Source: Bacteroidales bacterium (GTDB lineage: Bacteria; Bacteroidota; Bacteroidia; Bacteroidales; UBA7960). Taken from it: a stretch of 8,911 nucleotides of DNA. The position numbers and the translations under genes are program-made. Location: positions 1 through 8,911 of the forward strand of contig SKYG01000249.1 of assembly GCA_007128045.1 (NCBI GenBank), given 5' to 3'. Under the pieces are notes generated by a model. It was not told where the DNA came from. It did not search any database and saw nothing but the letters and a program-made list of their open reading frames with translations. Shown piece after piece: positions 1 to 6,909 of the stretch (its first letter is position 1; each line of letters starts with the position of its first letter).

Positions 1-284
1 AATTGGTTCTCAAAACGGACAAGCCTGTATTGGTTGACTTTTGGGCTGAATGGTGTGGCCCTTGTCGTATGGTAGGACCAATTGTGGCAGAAATAGCCAA
101 TGAATATGAAGGCAAAGCAGTGGTTGGAAAGGTTGATGTAGACTCCAATCCAGGCATTGCCACAAAATACGGAATACGCAACATCCCGACCATCTTATTC
201 TTTAAAGACGGAGAAGTTGCCGACAAGCAAGTTGGGGCTGTACCAAAGTCAGTCCTGACAACAAAGATTGAAGCACTATTGTGA
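1..284 (+). CDS. trxA: Thioredoxin, 5' end cut by window edge
   Basis: Cytoplasmic thiol-disulfide oxidoreductase that reduces protein disulfides and is itself recycled by thioredoxin reductase. The frame is open from the first base, and 93 codons are visible. The active site WCGPC is at visible residues 17-21, preceded by the family pattern VLVDFWAEW. The cis-proline loop IPT is at 61-63, and the protein ends in a normal C-terminal helix with TGA at 282-284. Thioredoxins are usually about 105 residues, so roughly a dozen N-terminal residues lie outside the window. The TTG at position 3 is an internal Leu codon, not the start. The stop overlaps the GTG start of the next gene by 4 bases, so the two are probably co-translated. 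Dithiol active site and length fit classical thioredoxin rather than a secreted TlpA/ResA type, although a signal peptide upstream cannot be excluded. Confidence 0.95.
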   Translation, partial: LVLKTDKPVLVDFWAEWCGPCRMVGPIVAEIANEYEGKAVVGKVDVDSNPGIATKYGIRNIPTILFFKDGEVADKQVGAVPKSVLTTKIEALL

Positions 285-1213
285 TAAAAAGAATTGACCC
301 GGAAGTCCCCAGAAGATTCGGAAACCTTGAGCTTTTAGCACGACAGGTTGTAGAAGGTTTTATTACCGGCCTGCACAAGAGCCCATTTCATGGTTTCTCT
401 GTCGAGTTTGCTGAGCATCGCATCTACAATCCAGGTGAAAGTACCCGGCATATCGACTGGAAACTATATGCCCGTACAGAAAAGCTGTTTACCAAAAGAT
501 TCGAGGAGGAGACAAACCTTCGCTGTCAACTGGTTATTGATAACTCCTCGTCCATGTATTTCCCAGCGTACGGACAAAAGACCGATCAGTTGTCCAAGAT
601 CAGTTTTTCTGTCGAATGTGCTGCAGTGCTATCTTATCTGCTCCGCAAACAAAGAGATGCAGTGGGGCTTAGTATCATTTCTGACCATACTGAGTTACAT
701 ACCCAGGCCAGATCCAGCATTCTGCATCATCAGGTAATAAACGGACACCTTGAGAAGTTATACCAACGAGACAATCAAGTACTGAATAAAACCACAAATA
801 CTGCAGACCTGTTACATTATCTGGCGGATAATATACATAAGCGTTCTTTGGTAATCATATTTTCTGATATGTTGGAGAATGAGTCCCAGCCCGAAAAGGT
901 TTTCTCTGCGCTGCAACACCTTAAACACAATAAGCATGAAGTAATTCTTTTTCATGTTTACGAGAAAAACAAGGAGCTTGACTTTTCATACGAACACCGA
1001 CCTTTTAAGTTTGTTGATATGGAGACAGGCAAGGAGCTGAAGCTGAACCCGGCGGATATAAAAACCCAATACACACAACGTATGAGTAGTTATTTTAACG
1101 AAATCAGATTGAAATGCATGCAGTACCATATTGATTTTGTTCCTGCAGACATAAATGATGGGTTTGAAAGAATATTGCTGTCATTTTTTACCAAGCGATC
1201 CAGGCTTTACTAA
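281..1213 (+). CDS. DUF58 / von Willebrand A-like protein
   Basis: A 310-residue DUF58 family protein of unknown biochemical role. The family hallmark is present at about residues 41-77: E-F-A-E, then Y-N-P-G-E-S with R-H-I-D-W-K and a downstream K-R-F-E-E-E. It is followed by a vWA-like fold with a MIDAS-type metal site, DNSSS at 87-91 (DxSxS), and a second acidic loop, FSDM, at 194-197. No signal peptide or membrane helix is visible, so it is probably cytoplasmic. DUF58 proteins usually act beside a MoxR-type AAA+ ATPase, but none is visible here; the upstream partner is thioredoxin. The start is GTG at 281, inside the trxA stop (GTGA). It is chosen because the conserved N-terminal region begins just after it and no better start exists. 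Translational coupling to trxA is inferred. Family call is firm, function unknown. Confidence 0.9.
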   Translation: MIKRIDPEVPRRFGNLELLARQVVEGFITGLHKSPFHGFSVEFAEHRIYNPGESTRHIDWKLYARTEKLFTKRFEEETNLRCQLVIDNSSSMYFPAYGQKTDQLSKISFSVECAAVLSYLLRKQRDAVGLSIISDHTELHTQARSSILHHQVINGHLEKLYQRDNQVLNKTTNTADLLHYLADNIHKRSLVIIFSDMLENESQPEKVFSALQHLKHNKHEVILFHVYEKNKELDFSYEHRPFKFVDMETGKELKLNPADIKTQYTQRMSSYFNEIRLKCMQYHIDFVPADINDGFERILLSFFTKRSRLY

Positions 1214-1265
1214 CCTGCATCTTGAATAATACAGACTAATCAGTTCGCACCAATATTTGACACTC

Positions 1266-2588
1266 ATGCTCTCAAACGTTTACAGTGTGCTGTTCATGTT
1301 GTTATGGCTGGTTACATTAGCAGCATGTATCATATACCTGTCAGGGCATCGCAAACGCCATCAAAGAACTTTGGAGACACATCTTGCTGAACGCGATAAA
1401 AGCTTCCTGGCATTACAAAAAAGCGAGCAGCGTTTTAATAGCCTAATTAACTACATGAATGAGGGGCTGATTTTTACAGATGACAATAACCTTATTCGTT
1501 TTGTAAACAAATGCGCTTGCAATATTCTTAGATTGAGTCCGCAAAAGATTATTAACAAGTCAATTCGTGACTTTGTGCTTAGCCCGTCAGATGTCAGAAA
1601 ACTGGGACTGCCATCCGAACTAAAAAAAGCAGGATGTTCACACCGTGAGGAACTACAACTACTCAGGGGTAATGGAGAAATTTTCTGGGCGGGGTTAAAT
1701 ATCAGCTATACTGGCACATTACATGATCTGACACCTGGTTCAATTATCGTCATGACCGATATTTCTGATCAGAAAAAGGCAGAAGAAAAGCTACACAATC
1801 TTACCGTAAGCCTTAACGAGCGAGTCAGACAACTGGACTGCCTGTTTGAGATATCCGATGTGATGAATATTCCGGGCATTTCCATAGATGGGATACTCCA
1901 AAGATCAATAGAGATCATCCCATTGGGCATGAGATTTTCCAAAGATATATGGGTAGAGATTGGTTTGAATAACAAGCAATACCGATCAAAAAATTTCAAA
2001 AACAACAATTTGTATTATCTGGCTCCCATCAAAGGTCGCAAGCATAAGTTGGGTTCATTACGGGTAGGGTTTTGTGGAAATAATTATACCGACGGTAAGG
2101 AGGTATTTCACGTAAATGAAAGGGTTTTAATCAAGAATATTGCTGAGAAACTTGCCAGAATTATTGAAATGAAAAACCTGGAAGTCTTATTAGAGGAAGG
2201 TATGTTAAAGCTTGACGAATTACAAGATATCGCACGAATTGGTAATTGGGAACTGGATCTGATCCAATCCCAGGTTACTTACTCTGAAGGTTTCTTTGAT
2301 GTGATGGGAGTTGCCCCGGAAAGACGCGCCACATATTCTCCGGAGGAGTTTTATAAGCAAGTAATTCCCCAGGATGTGGAGATGATCAAGAAGTTTGACA
2401 ACATGATTCATTCAGGTAAGCCGGGCGACCTGGCACATGCATACAGAATAAAGACCGATACGGGGCAAACCAGATATATCTTTGGCAATGGCCGCGTTCT
2501 TTATAATGAACAAAAAAAACCGTTCCTGATCATTGGTACGATTCAGGATTTTACCGGTCAGATGAACAAGTTCAAAGAATTAGTGTAG
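1266..2588 (+). CDS. Membrane-anchored PAS-GAF-PAS sensor-like protein, no output domain
   Basis: A 440-residue protein with one N-terminal membrane helix (about 7-27) followed by a basic HRKRHQR stop-transfer stretch, so the bulk should be cytoplasmic. Order of parts: helical linker 28-53; PAS domain about 54-170, ending in the usual 'MTDISDQKKAEEKL' exit helix; GAF-like domain about 188-300, with an LDCLFEIS...ILQRSIEIIP start and an 'IKNIAEKLARIIE' end, a pattern I associate with hybrid histidine kinases; helical linker; and a PAS domain of PAS_3 type about 321-437 (IGNWELD near its start). It stops straight after the second PAS: no HisKA, HATPase, GGDEF, EAL or HTH domain. ATG at 1266 is preferred over the TTG at 1257, three codons earlier. 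It follows the DUF58 gene by 52 bp and converges on the acyltransferase gene. Ligand and partner are unknown; it may be the input subunit for a separate kinase or a kinase that lost its catalytic end. Confidence 0.85.
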   Translation: MLSNVYSVLFMLLWLVTLAACIIYLSGHRKRHQRTLETHLAERDKSFLALQKSEQRFNSLINYMNEGLIFTDDNNLIRFVNKCACNILRLSPQKIINKSIRDFVLSPSDVRKLGLPSELKKAGCSHREELQLLRGNGEIFWAGLNISYTGTLHDLTPGSIIVMTDISDQKKAEEKLHNLTVSLNERVRQLDCLFEISDVMNIPGISIDGILQRSIEIIPLGMRFSKDIWVEIGLNNKQYRSKNFKNNNLYYLAPIKGRKHKLGSLRVGFCGNNYTDGKEVFHVNERVLIKNIAEKLARIIEMKNLEVLLEEGMLKLDELQDIARIGNWELDLIQSQVTYSEGFFDVMGVAPERRATYSPEEFYKQVIPQDVEMIKKFDNMIHSGKPGDLAHAYRIKTDTGQTRYIFGNGRVLYNEQKKPFLIIGTIQDFTGQMNKFKELV

Positions 2589-2608
2589 CCCACCTTTTGC
2601 TGTCGCAA

Positions 2609-3853
2609 TCAGAATACATTAACAATCTTCCCTGTAGCGTATATTCCTTTGTCTAGTTTATCCTTTATTTTTGAAAATGCATCCAACGTATAACTTACAT
2701 CTTCGAGGGTATGTACCGCTGTAGGAATTATCCTGAGAATGATCACACCTTTTGGTACAACAGGGTATGTAACTACAGAGCAGAATATGTTGAAGTTTTC
2801 TCTTAAGTCATATGACAGATTGGCACCTTCTGCAGTGTCGCCATTTAAAAACACAGGCGTTACCGGTGATTGGGTATTTCCTATATTGAACCCACGTTCT
2901 TTCAGACCTTGCTGCAGGGCATTAGCTATGATCCAAAGCTTATCGCGCAGTTCAGGATGGTTACGAACCAGCTCCAGACGTTTCAAGGCACCAACGACCA
3001 AAGGCATTGGCAACGACTTGGCATATATCTGGCTTCTCATGTTATACATCATGTATGTAATGATCTCTTTGGGTGCGGCAACAAAAGCACCAATAGAAGC
3101 CATAGATTTGGCAAATGTTCCAAAGTACACATCGATACCATCCTGAACACCAAAATGCTCACCAACCCCGGCACCTGTAGGGCCCATCGTTCCGAAACCA
3201 TGTGCATCATCTACAAGAAGCCTGAAGTTAAAATCCTTTTTCATGGCAACAATCTCGTCCAACTTGCCCAGGTCGCCCGACATGCCGAAAACACCTTCAG
3301 TGATCACCAGTATGCCGCCACCTGTTTCTTTGCTTAAATTGGTGGCCCGTTCCAACTGCTTTCGAAAGCTTTCCATGTTGTTATGTGGATAGACATAACG
3401 TTTGCCAAGATGCATGCGTAACCCATCAATTATACAGGCATGAGCTTCAGAATCATACACCACAACATCTTTTCGGTCCAGTAATGTATCAATAACAGAT
3501 ACCATACCCTGATAGCCATAGTTGAGCAGATAGGCAGATTCTTTGCCGACATAGTCAGCCAATTCCTGCTCCAGCTGTTCGTGGAGGTCTGTCTGCCCAG
3601 ACATCATCCTGGCACCCATTGGGAGGGCCAGCCCATATGTTGCAGCCCCGTCTGCATCAGCTTTTCTGACTTCAGGATGGTTGGCAAGCCCCAGGTAGTT
3701 ATTCAGACTCCACACCAGGCGCTCCTTACCCTGAAAAACCATTCTGTTGGAAATGTCTCCCTCCAACTTGGGGAAAGTAAAATATCCATGAACCTGGGAG
3801 GCCCATTGACCTAAGGGGCCCATCTTTTCTATTGCCTTGTTGAATACGTCCAC
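2609..3853 (-). CDS. PLP-dependent alpha-oxoamine synthase, serine palmitoyltransferase type
   Basis: A 414-residue fold-type I PLP enzyme of the alpha-oxoamine synthase family, which condenses an amino acid with an acyl thioester and releases CO2. Numbered from the GTG at 3853: the family block SLNNYLGLANHPEV starts near 49; the cofactor-stacking His is in DSEAHAC (H138); DDAHGFG at 215-221 holds the Asp that pairs with the PLP pyridine; the Schiff-base Lys is K249 in TFAKSMAS; and R374 in LRIIPTAVHT is the likely carboxylate-binding Arg. In Bacteroidota, close relatives are annotated as serine palmitoyltransferase, glycine C-acetyltransferase or 8-amino-7-oxononanoate synthase. No kbl/tdh or bio neighbours are visible, so a lipid-forming role (sphinganine, or capnine-type sulfonolipid from cysteate) is my preferred inference. 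GTG 3853 is chosen because MDVFNKAIEKMGPLGQ matches the usual family start and the upstream TTG at 3889 lies inside the promoter. Exact substrate is uncertain. Confidence 0.85.
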   Translation of the reverse strand: MDVFNKAIEKMGPLGQWASQVHGYFTFPKLEGDISNRMVFQGKERLVWSLNNYLGLANHPEVRKADADGAATYGLALPMGARMMSGQTDLHEQLEQELADYVGKESAYLLNYGYQGMVSVIDTLLDRKDVVVYDSEAHACIIDGLRMHLGKRYVYPHNNMESFRKQLERATNLSKETGGGILVITEGVFGMSGDLGKLDEIVAMKKDFNFRLLVDDAHGFGTMGPTGAGVGEHFGVQDGIDVYFGTFAKSMASIGAFVAAPKEIITYMMYNMRSQIYAKSLPMPLVVGALKRLELVRNHPELRDKLWIIANALQQGLKERGFNIGNTQSPVTPVFLNGDTAEGANLSYDLRENFNIFCSVVTYPVVPKGVIILRIIPTAVHTLEDVSYTLDAFSKIKDKLDKGIYATGKIVNVF

Positions 3854-3886
3854 GATGATGAGATTTTTAGTTTGTAAAAAGTTGTG

Positions 3887-3918
3887 CAAAACTAAAGGAT
3901 TCTAGCTGTTTTAACAAG
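3887..3918 (-). promoter_or_regulatory. Bacteroidota-type promoter (-33/-7) for the acyltransferase gene
   Basis: On the - strand, TAGTTTTG (3894-3887) matches the Bacteroidota -7 consensus TAnnTTTG exactly. CTTG (3918-3915) stands where the -33 TTTG element belongs, with 20 bases between its TTG and the -7 element, inside the usual 19-21 base range. Transcription would begin a few bases downstream, near 3880, giving a leader of roughly 30 bases before the GTG at 3853. The site fills the gap after the uvrB stop, so the acyltransferase gene can be expressed independently of the repair genes upstream. Confidence 0.65.
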
Positions 3919-3946
3919 AAATATCAGATACAACTTGCTGAATAAA

Positions 3947-5974
3947 TTACATGAACCGGCTGTTAAATAATTCTTCCAAAGCTTTTACTTCATCGCGCAT
4001 TTGTGCAGCATGCATAAAATCAAGCTCTTTTGCCGCACGGGTCATTTCTTTTCTGGACCTGATAATAGCTTTCTGCAGTTGTTCTTTCGTCATCATTTGT
4101 ACAACCGGATCTGCAGCAATGTCAACATAATCTTTCTCGACATACATAGTTTGTTGACCATGAAGCTTTCCAGCCACACCTGTCTGTCCATGTATTTCCT
4201 CAACAGATTTTATAATCTGAGCTGGTGTAATATTGTTTACCTCATTATAGTGTAATTGCTTTTCGCGTTTTCTATCTGTTTCATCGATAGCCATTTGCAT
4301 AGAGCGTGTAATTGTATCAGCATACATGATTACCTTGGCATTGAGGTTTCTTGCTGCCCTTCCGGAGGTCTGAATCAATGATCTGGCCGACCTTAAGAAT
4401 CCCTCCTTATCAGCATCCAGGATGGCAACAAGTGATACTTCCGGCAAGTCGAGACCTTCTCTTAGCAGGTTTACACCCACCAAAACATCGAAATTACCCA
4501 AACGCAGATCCCTTAAAATCTCGACCCTTTCCAGGGTATCTACATCCGAATGTATATATCTGCATGCTATGCCAGTCTGAATAAGGTATTTTGACAGTTC
4601 TTCAGCCATTCTTTTCGTCAGGGTAGTTACCAATACCCTTTCATTGGAATTTGTCCTAAGTAGTATTTCTGCCAATAAGTCATCTACCTGATTAATACTG
4701 GGCTTGACAAAGATCTCAGGTTCAAGCAGCCCGGTAGGACGGATCACTTGCTCAACGATGACGCCTTCGCTCTTCTGCACTTCATAGTCAGCAGGTGTAG
4801 CACTTACAAAGATCGTCTGGTTAAGCAATGACTCGAACTCCTCAAACTTTAACGGCCTGTTATCTAATGCTGCAGGTAGCCGAAAGCCATACTCAACAAG
4901 GTTGAGTTTTCTCGAAAGGTCACCGCCATACATGGCGTGTACCTGAGGTATTGTAACGTGACTCTCATCAACCACCATTAAATAATCGTGAGGAAAATAA
5001 TCCATCAGACAAAAGGGTCTGCTGCCTTTTTTTCGTCCGTCAAAATACCTGGAATAGTTTTCAATTCCGGAGCAATATCCCAGTTCCCTGATCATTTCAA
5101 GGTCATAGTTTACCCTGTCTTCAAGCCGTTTTGCCTCCTGTTCTTTTCCGTTTTCGTTAAAAAAAATCATTTGCTTTACCAAATCATCCTGTATATCATA
5201 AATGGCTTGCTGCATCCTTTCCTTTGCTGTCACAAAGATGTTTGCAGGGTATATTGCCAGTTCGGCAAGGTCTTTGATCTTTTTTCCTGAAACGGGGTCG
5301 AATGATTCCAGGCTTTCGATGGCATCACCCCAAAATATGATGCGGTATGCCAGATCAGCATAAGCAGGAAATACATCTACAGTATCTCCCTGAACCCTGA
5401 AGTTCCCCCTGTTAAAGTCGGCTTGTGTCCGGCTGTAAAGACTGGTTACCAGGCGATGAAGCAAACTATTCCTGCTCATAACATCCTCCCGCGCCAATCG
5501 GATAATGTTTTCATTGAAGTCATCAGGATTGCCGATCCCATAAATACACGAAACGGAACTTACAACAATGACATCGCGACGGCCGGAAAGTAATGTGCTT
5601 GAAGCACTAAGCCTGAGTTTCTCAATTTCGTCATTGATCGACAGATCCTTTTCAATATAAGTATTGGATGACGGAATATACGCTTCTGGTTGGTAATAAT
5701 CGTAGTAAGAAACAAAGTATTCCACTGCATTGTCCGGGAAAAACTGCCTGAATTCACCATAGAGCTGTGCGGCCAGGGTTTTATTGTGACTCAATACGAG
5801 TGTGGGGCGCTGCACCTTTTCAATGACATTGGCTATGGTGAAGGTTTTTCCTGACCCGGTAACACCCAACAATGTTTGATAAGGCACGCCATCATTCAAC
5901 CCCTTGACCAGTTGTTCAATTGCGTCCGGTTGGTCTCCCGTTGGTTTGAATTCAGCTTTTAGTTGAAACGGCAT
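3947..5974 (-). CDS. uvrB: UvrABC excinuclease subunit B
   Basis: Damage-verifying helicase-like subunit of nucleotide excision repair; it receives the lesion from UvrA and then recruits UvrC for incision. It is full length at 675 residues (E. coli UvrB is 673). Visible motifs in order: Walker A GVTGSGKT at 37-44; the damage-clamping beta-hairpin YYDYYQPEAYIP at 90-101; Walker B DESH at 336-339; helicase C-terminal motifs LVGVNLLREGLDLPEVS near 498-514 and SGRAARN at 537-543; and a C-terminal UVR motif at about 632-667 that contacts UvrC. The start is ATG 5974, with the family-typical FKPTGDQPDAI just downstream. It lies 17 bp after the second rhomboid gene, so it is probably in the same transcript. 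No Shine-Dalgarno is visible before the ATG. No SOS-box-like operator is recognised nearby, though the upstream genes leave little room for one. Confidence 0.98.
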   Translation of the reverse strand: MPFQLKAEFKPTGDQPDAIEQLVKGLNDGVPYQTLLGVTGSGKTFTIANVIEKVQRPTLVLSHNKTLAAQLYGEFRQFFPDNAVEYFVSYYDYYQPEAYIPSSNTYIEKDLSINDEIEKLRLSASSTLLSGRRDVIVVSSVSCIYGIGNPDDFNENIIRLAREDVMSRNSLLHRLVTSLYSRTQADFNRGNFRVQGDTVDVFPAYADLAYRIIFWGDAIESLESFDPVSGKKIKDLAELAIYPANIFVTAKERMQQAIYDIQDDLVKQMIFFNENGKEQEAKRLEDRVNYDLEMIRELGYCSGIENYSRYFDGRKKGSRPFCLMDYFPHDYLMVVDESHVTIPQVHAMYGGDLSRKLNLVEYGFRLPAALDNRPLKFEEFESLLNQTIFVSATPADYEVQKSEGVIVEQVIRPTGLLEPEIFVKPSINQVDDLLAEILLRTNSNERVLVTTLTKRMAEELSKYLIQTGIACRYIHSDVDTLERVEILRDLRLGNFDVLVGVNLLREGLDLPEVSLVAILDADKEGFLRSARSLIQTSGRAARNLNAKVIMYADTITRSMQMAIDETDRKREKQLHYNEVNNITPAQIIKSVEEIHGQTGVAGKLHGQQTMYVEKDYVDIAADPVVQMMTKEQLQKAIIRSRKEMTRAAKELDFMHAAQMRDEVKALEELFNSRFM

Positions 5975-5991
5975 AGTGGCAACAGTAGGTA

Positions 5992-6882
5992 TTATTTACC
6001 CATCTTAAACAAAAATTTTTTCTCCTCCTTACTTAAACTATCATAACCAGATTGGGATATCTTATCCAAAATATGGTCCATTCTTTTTCTTTCTTCAGCC
6101 TTTACATCATTGTAATCTTCATCAGTAAGCGGCCGCTCACGGTTATACTCTACCTTAAATGCAGGCTTTCGGCGAAATAAGCTGCCGATTGCTGCAAGCC
6201 ACAAGCCAACGGGTTTTGCAGGATCCTTGCCTGACTTCAGCAAAGTGGCATATATGAATCCCCAGCATGCACCACCCAAATGAGCGAGGTGCCCACCAGG
6301 ATTTCCCTGATCAATACTGATAATATCTATCACAACAAAGAATAACGCAATATACTTCAGTCTGATACTTCCGATAAGCAGCAATGGAAGCCGGTAATCA
6401 GGCATATAAACAGCTATTGCTATAAAAATGGAAAGTACTGAAGCAGATGCACCGATTGCAAGCGAAATGGATTTCACCTCCTGAAAAACAGGGAATATAT
6501 TGTATGACCCGATAAAAAATAATGCTCCTGCCAGGCCGCCGAGCAGATAGGTGGCTGCCAACCTGTTTTGTCCAATAAAATCTGAAAACAACCTGCCTCC
6601 AACATATAATACAATCATATTAAAGAAAATATGCAGCAAGTCGAAATGCAGAAACATGTATGTCAGGACAGTCCACGGACGATGGATGATCACATAAATA
6701 TTTGAGGATACGCCAAACCATTGTCCTAAAAATTCAGTTACCACCGGATAATTGAGCAGAAAAAAAAATACCCTGAGCACACTGGCAAATAAAAATACCA
6801 CCAGGTTTACACCGATCAATCTTGACAACACTGATCCGTGCCTGAAGAAACGTTTTATTTCCTGAAAAATGGATCCTTGCAT
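5992..6882 (-). CDS. Rhomboid family intramembrane serine protease with C-terminal tail domain
   Basis: A 296-residue polytopic inner-membrane protein with about six hydrophobic segments between residues 20 and 215. Rhomboid landmarks: HIFFN at 84-88 (the HxxxN oxyanion motif, H84 and N88), the serine loop GASAS at 144-148 with probable nucleophile S146, and GGHLAHLGG at 197-204 with catalytic H201. The usual GxSG is altered: the Gly after the nucleophile is Ala. Ser and His are both kept, so activity is plausible but not certain. Residues about 246-296 form a charged soluble tail (RPLTDEDYN...ILDKISQSGYDSLSKEEKKFL) of the kind seen on Bacteroidota rhomboids and named DUF6576, to my recollection. 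The start is ATG 6882, 27 bp after the preceding rhomboid gene. Substrates are unknown; the pair may divide substrates or act together. Confidence 0.92.
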   Translation of the reverse strand: MQGSIFQEIKRFFRHGSVLSRLIGVNLVVFLFASVLRVFFFLLNYPVVTEFLGQWFGVSSNIYVIIHRPWTVLTYMFLHFDLLHIFFNMIVLYVGGRLFSDFIGQNRLAATYLLGGLAGALFFIGSYNIFPVFQEVKSISLAIGASASVLSIFIAIAVYMPDYRLPLLLIGSIRLKYIALFFVVIDIISIDQGNPGGHLAHLGGACWGFIYATLLKSGKDPAKPVGLWLAAIGSLFRRKPAFKVEYNRERPLTDEDYNDVKAEERKRMDHILDKISQSGYDSLSKEEKKFLFKMGK

Positions 6883-6909
6883 AACTACGCGGTATTACCT
6901 GTTACTTTT

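Noticed and set aside
390..737. 115-codon open frame within the DUF58 gene in another frame
   Set aside because: Overlaps a conserved gene completely and has no recognisable family features.
1252..1259. AATATTTG as a -7 promoter element before the PAS gene
   Set aside because: It fails the TA of TAnnTTTG, has no TTG at 19-21 bases upstream, and would leave almost no leader before ATG 1266.
2739..3337. Open frames of 135 and 155 codons on the + strand opposite the acyltransferase gene
   Set aside because: They lie antisense to a well-conserved enzyme, show no recognisable domain and have no promoter or start context; they look like shadows of the coding strand.
3887..3889. TTG as start codon of the acyltransferase gene
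   Set aside because: It is part of the exact -7 promoter element and adds residues not typical of the family; GTG at 3853 fits better.
5027..5033. A AAA AAA slippery site within uvrB as a programmed frameshift
   Set aside because: It encodes part of the conserved DGRKKGSRP stretch of UvrB; the frame continues normally to a full-length protein, and I saw no stimulatory structure downstream.
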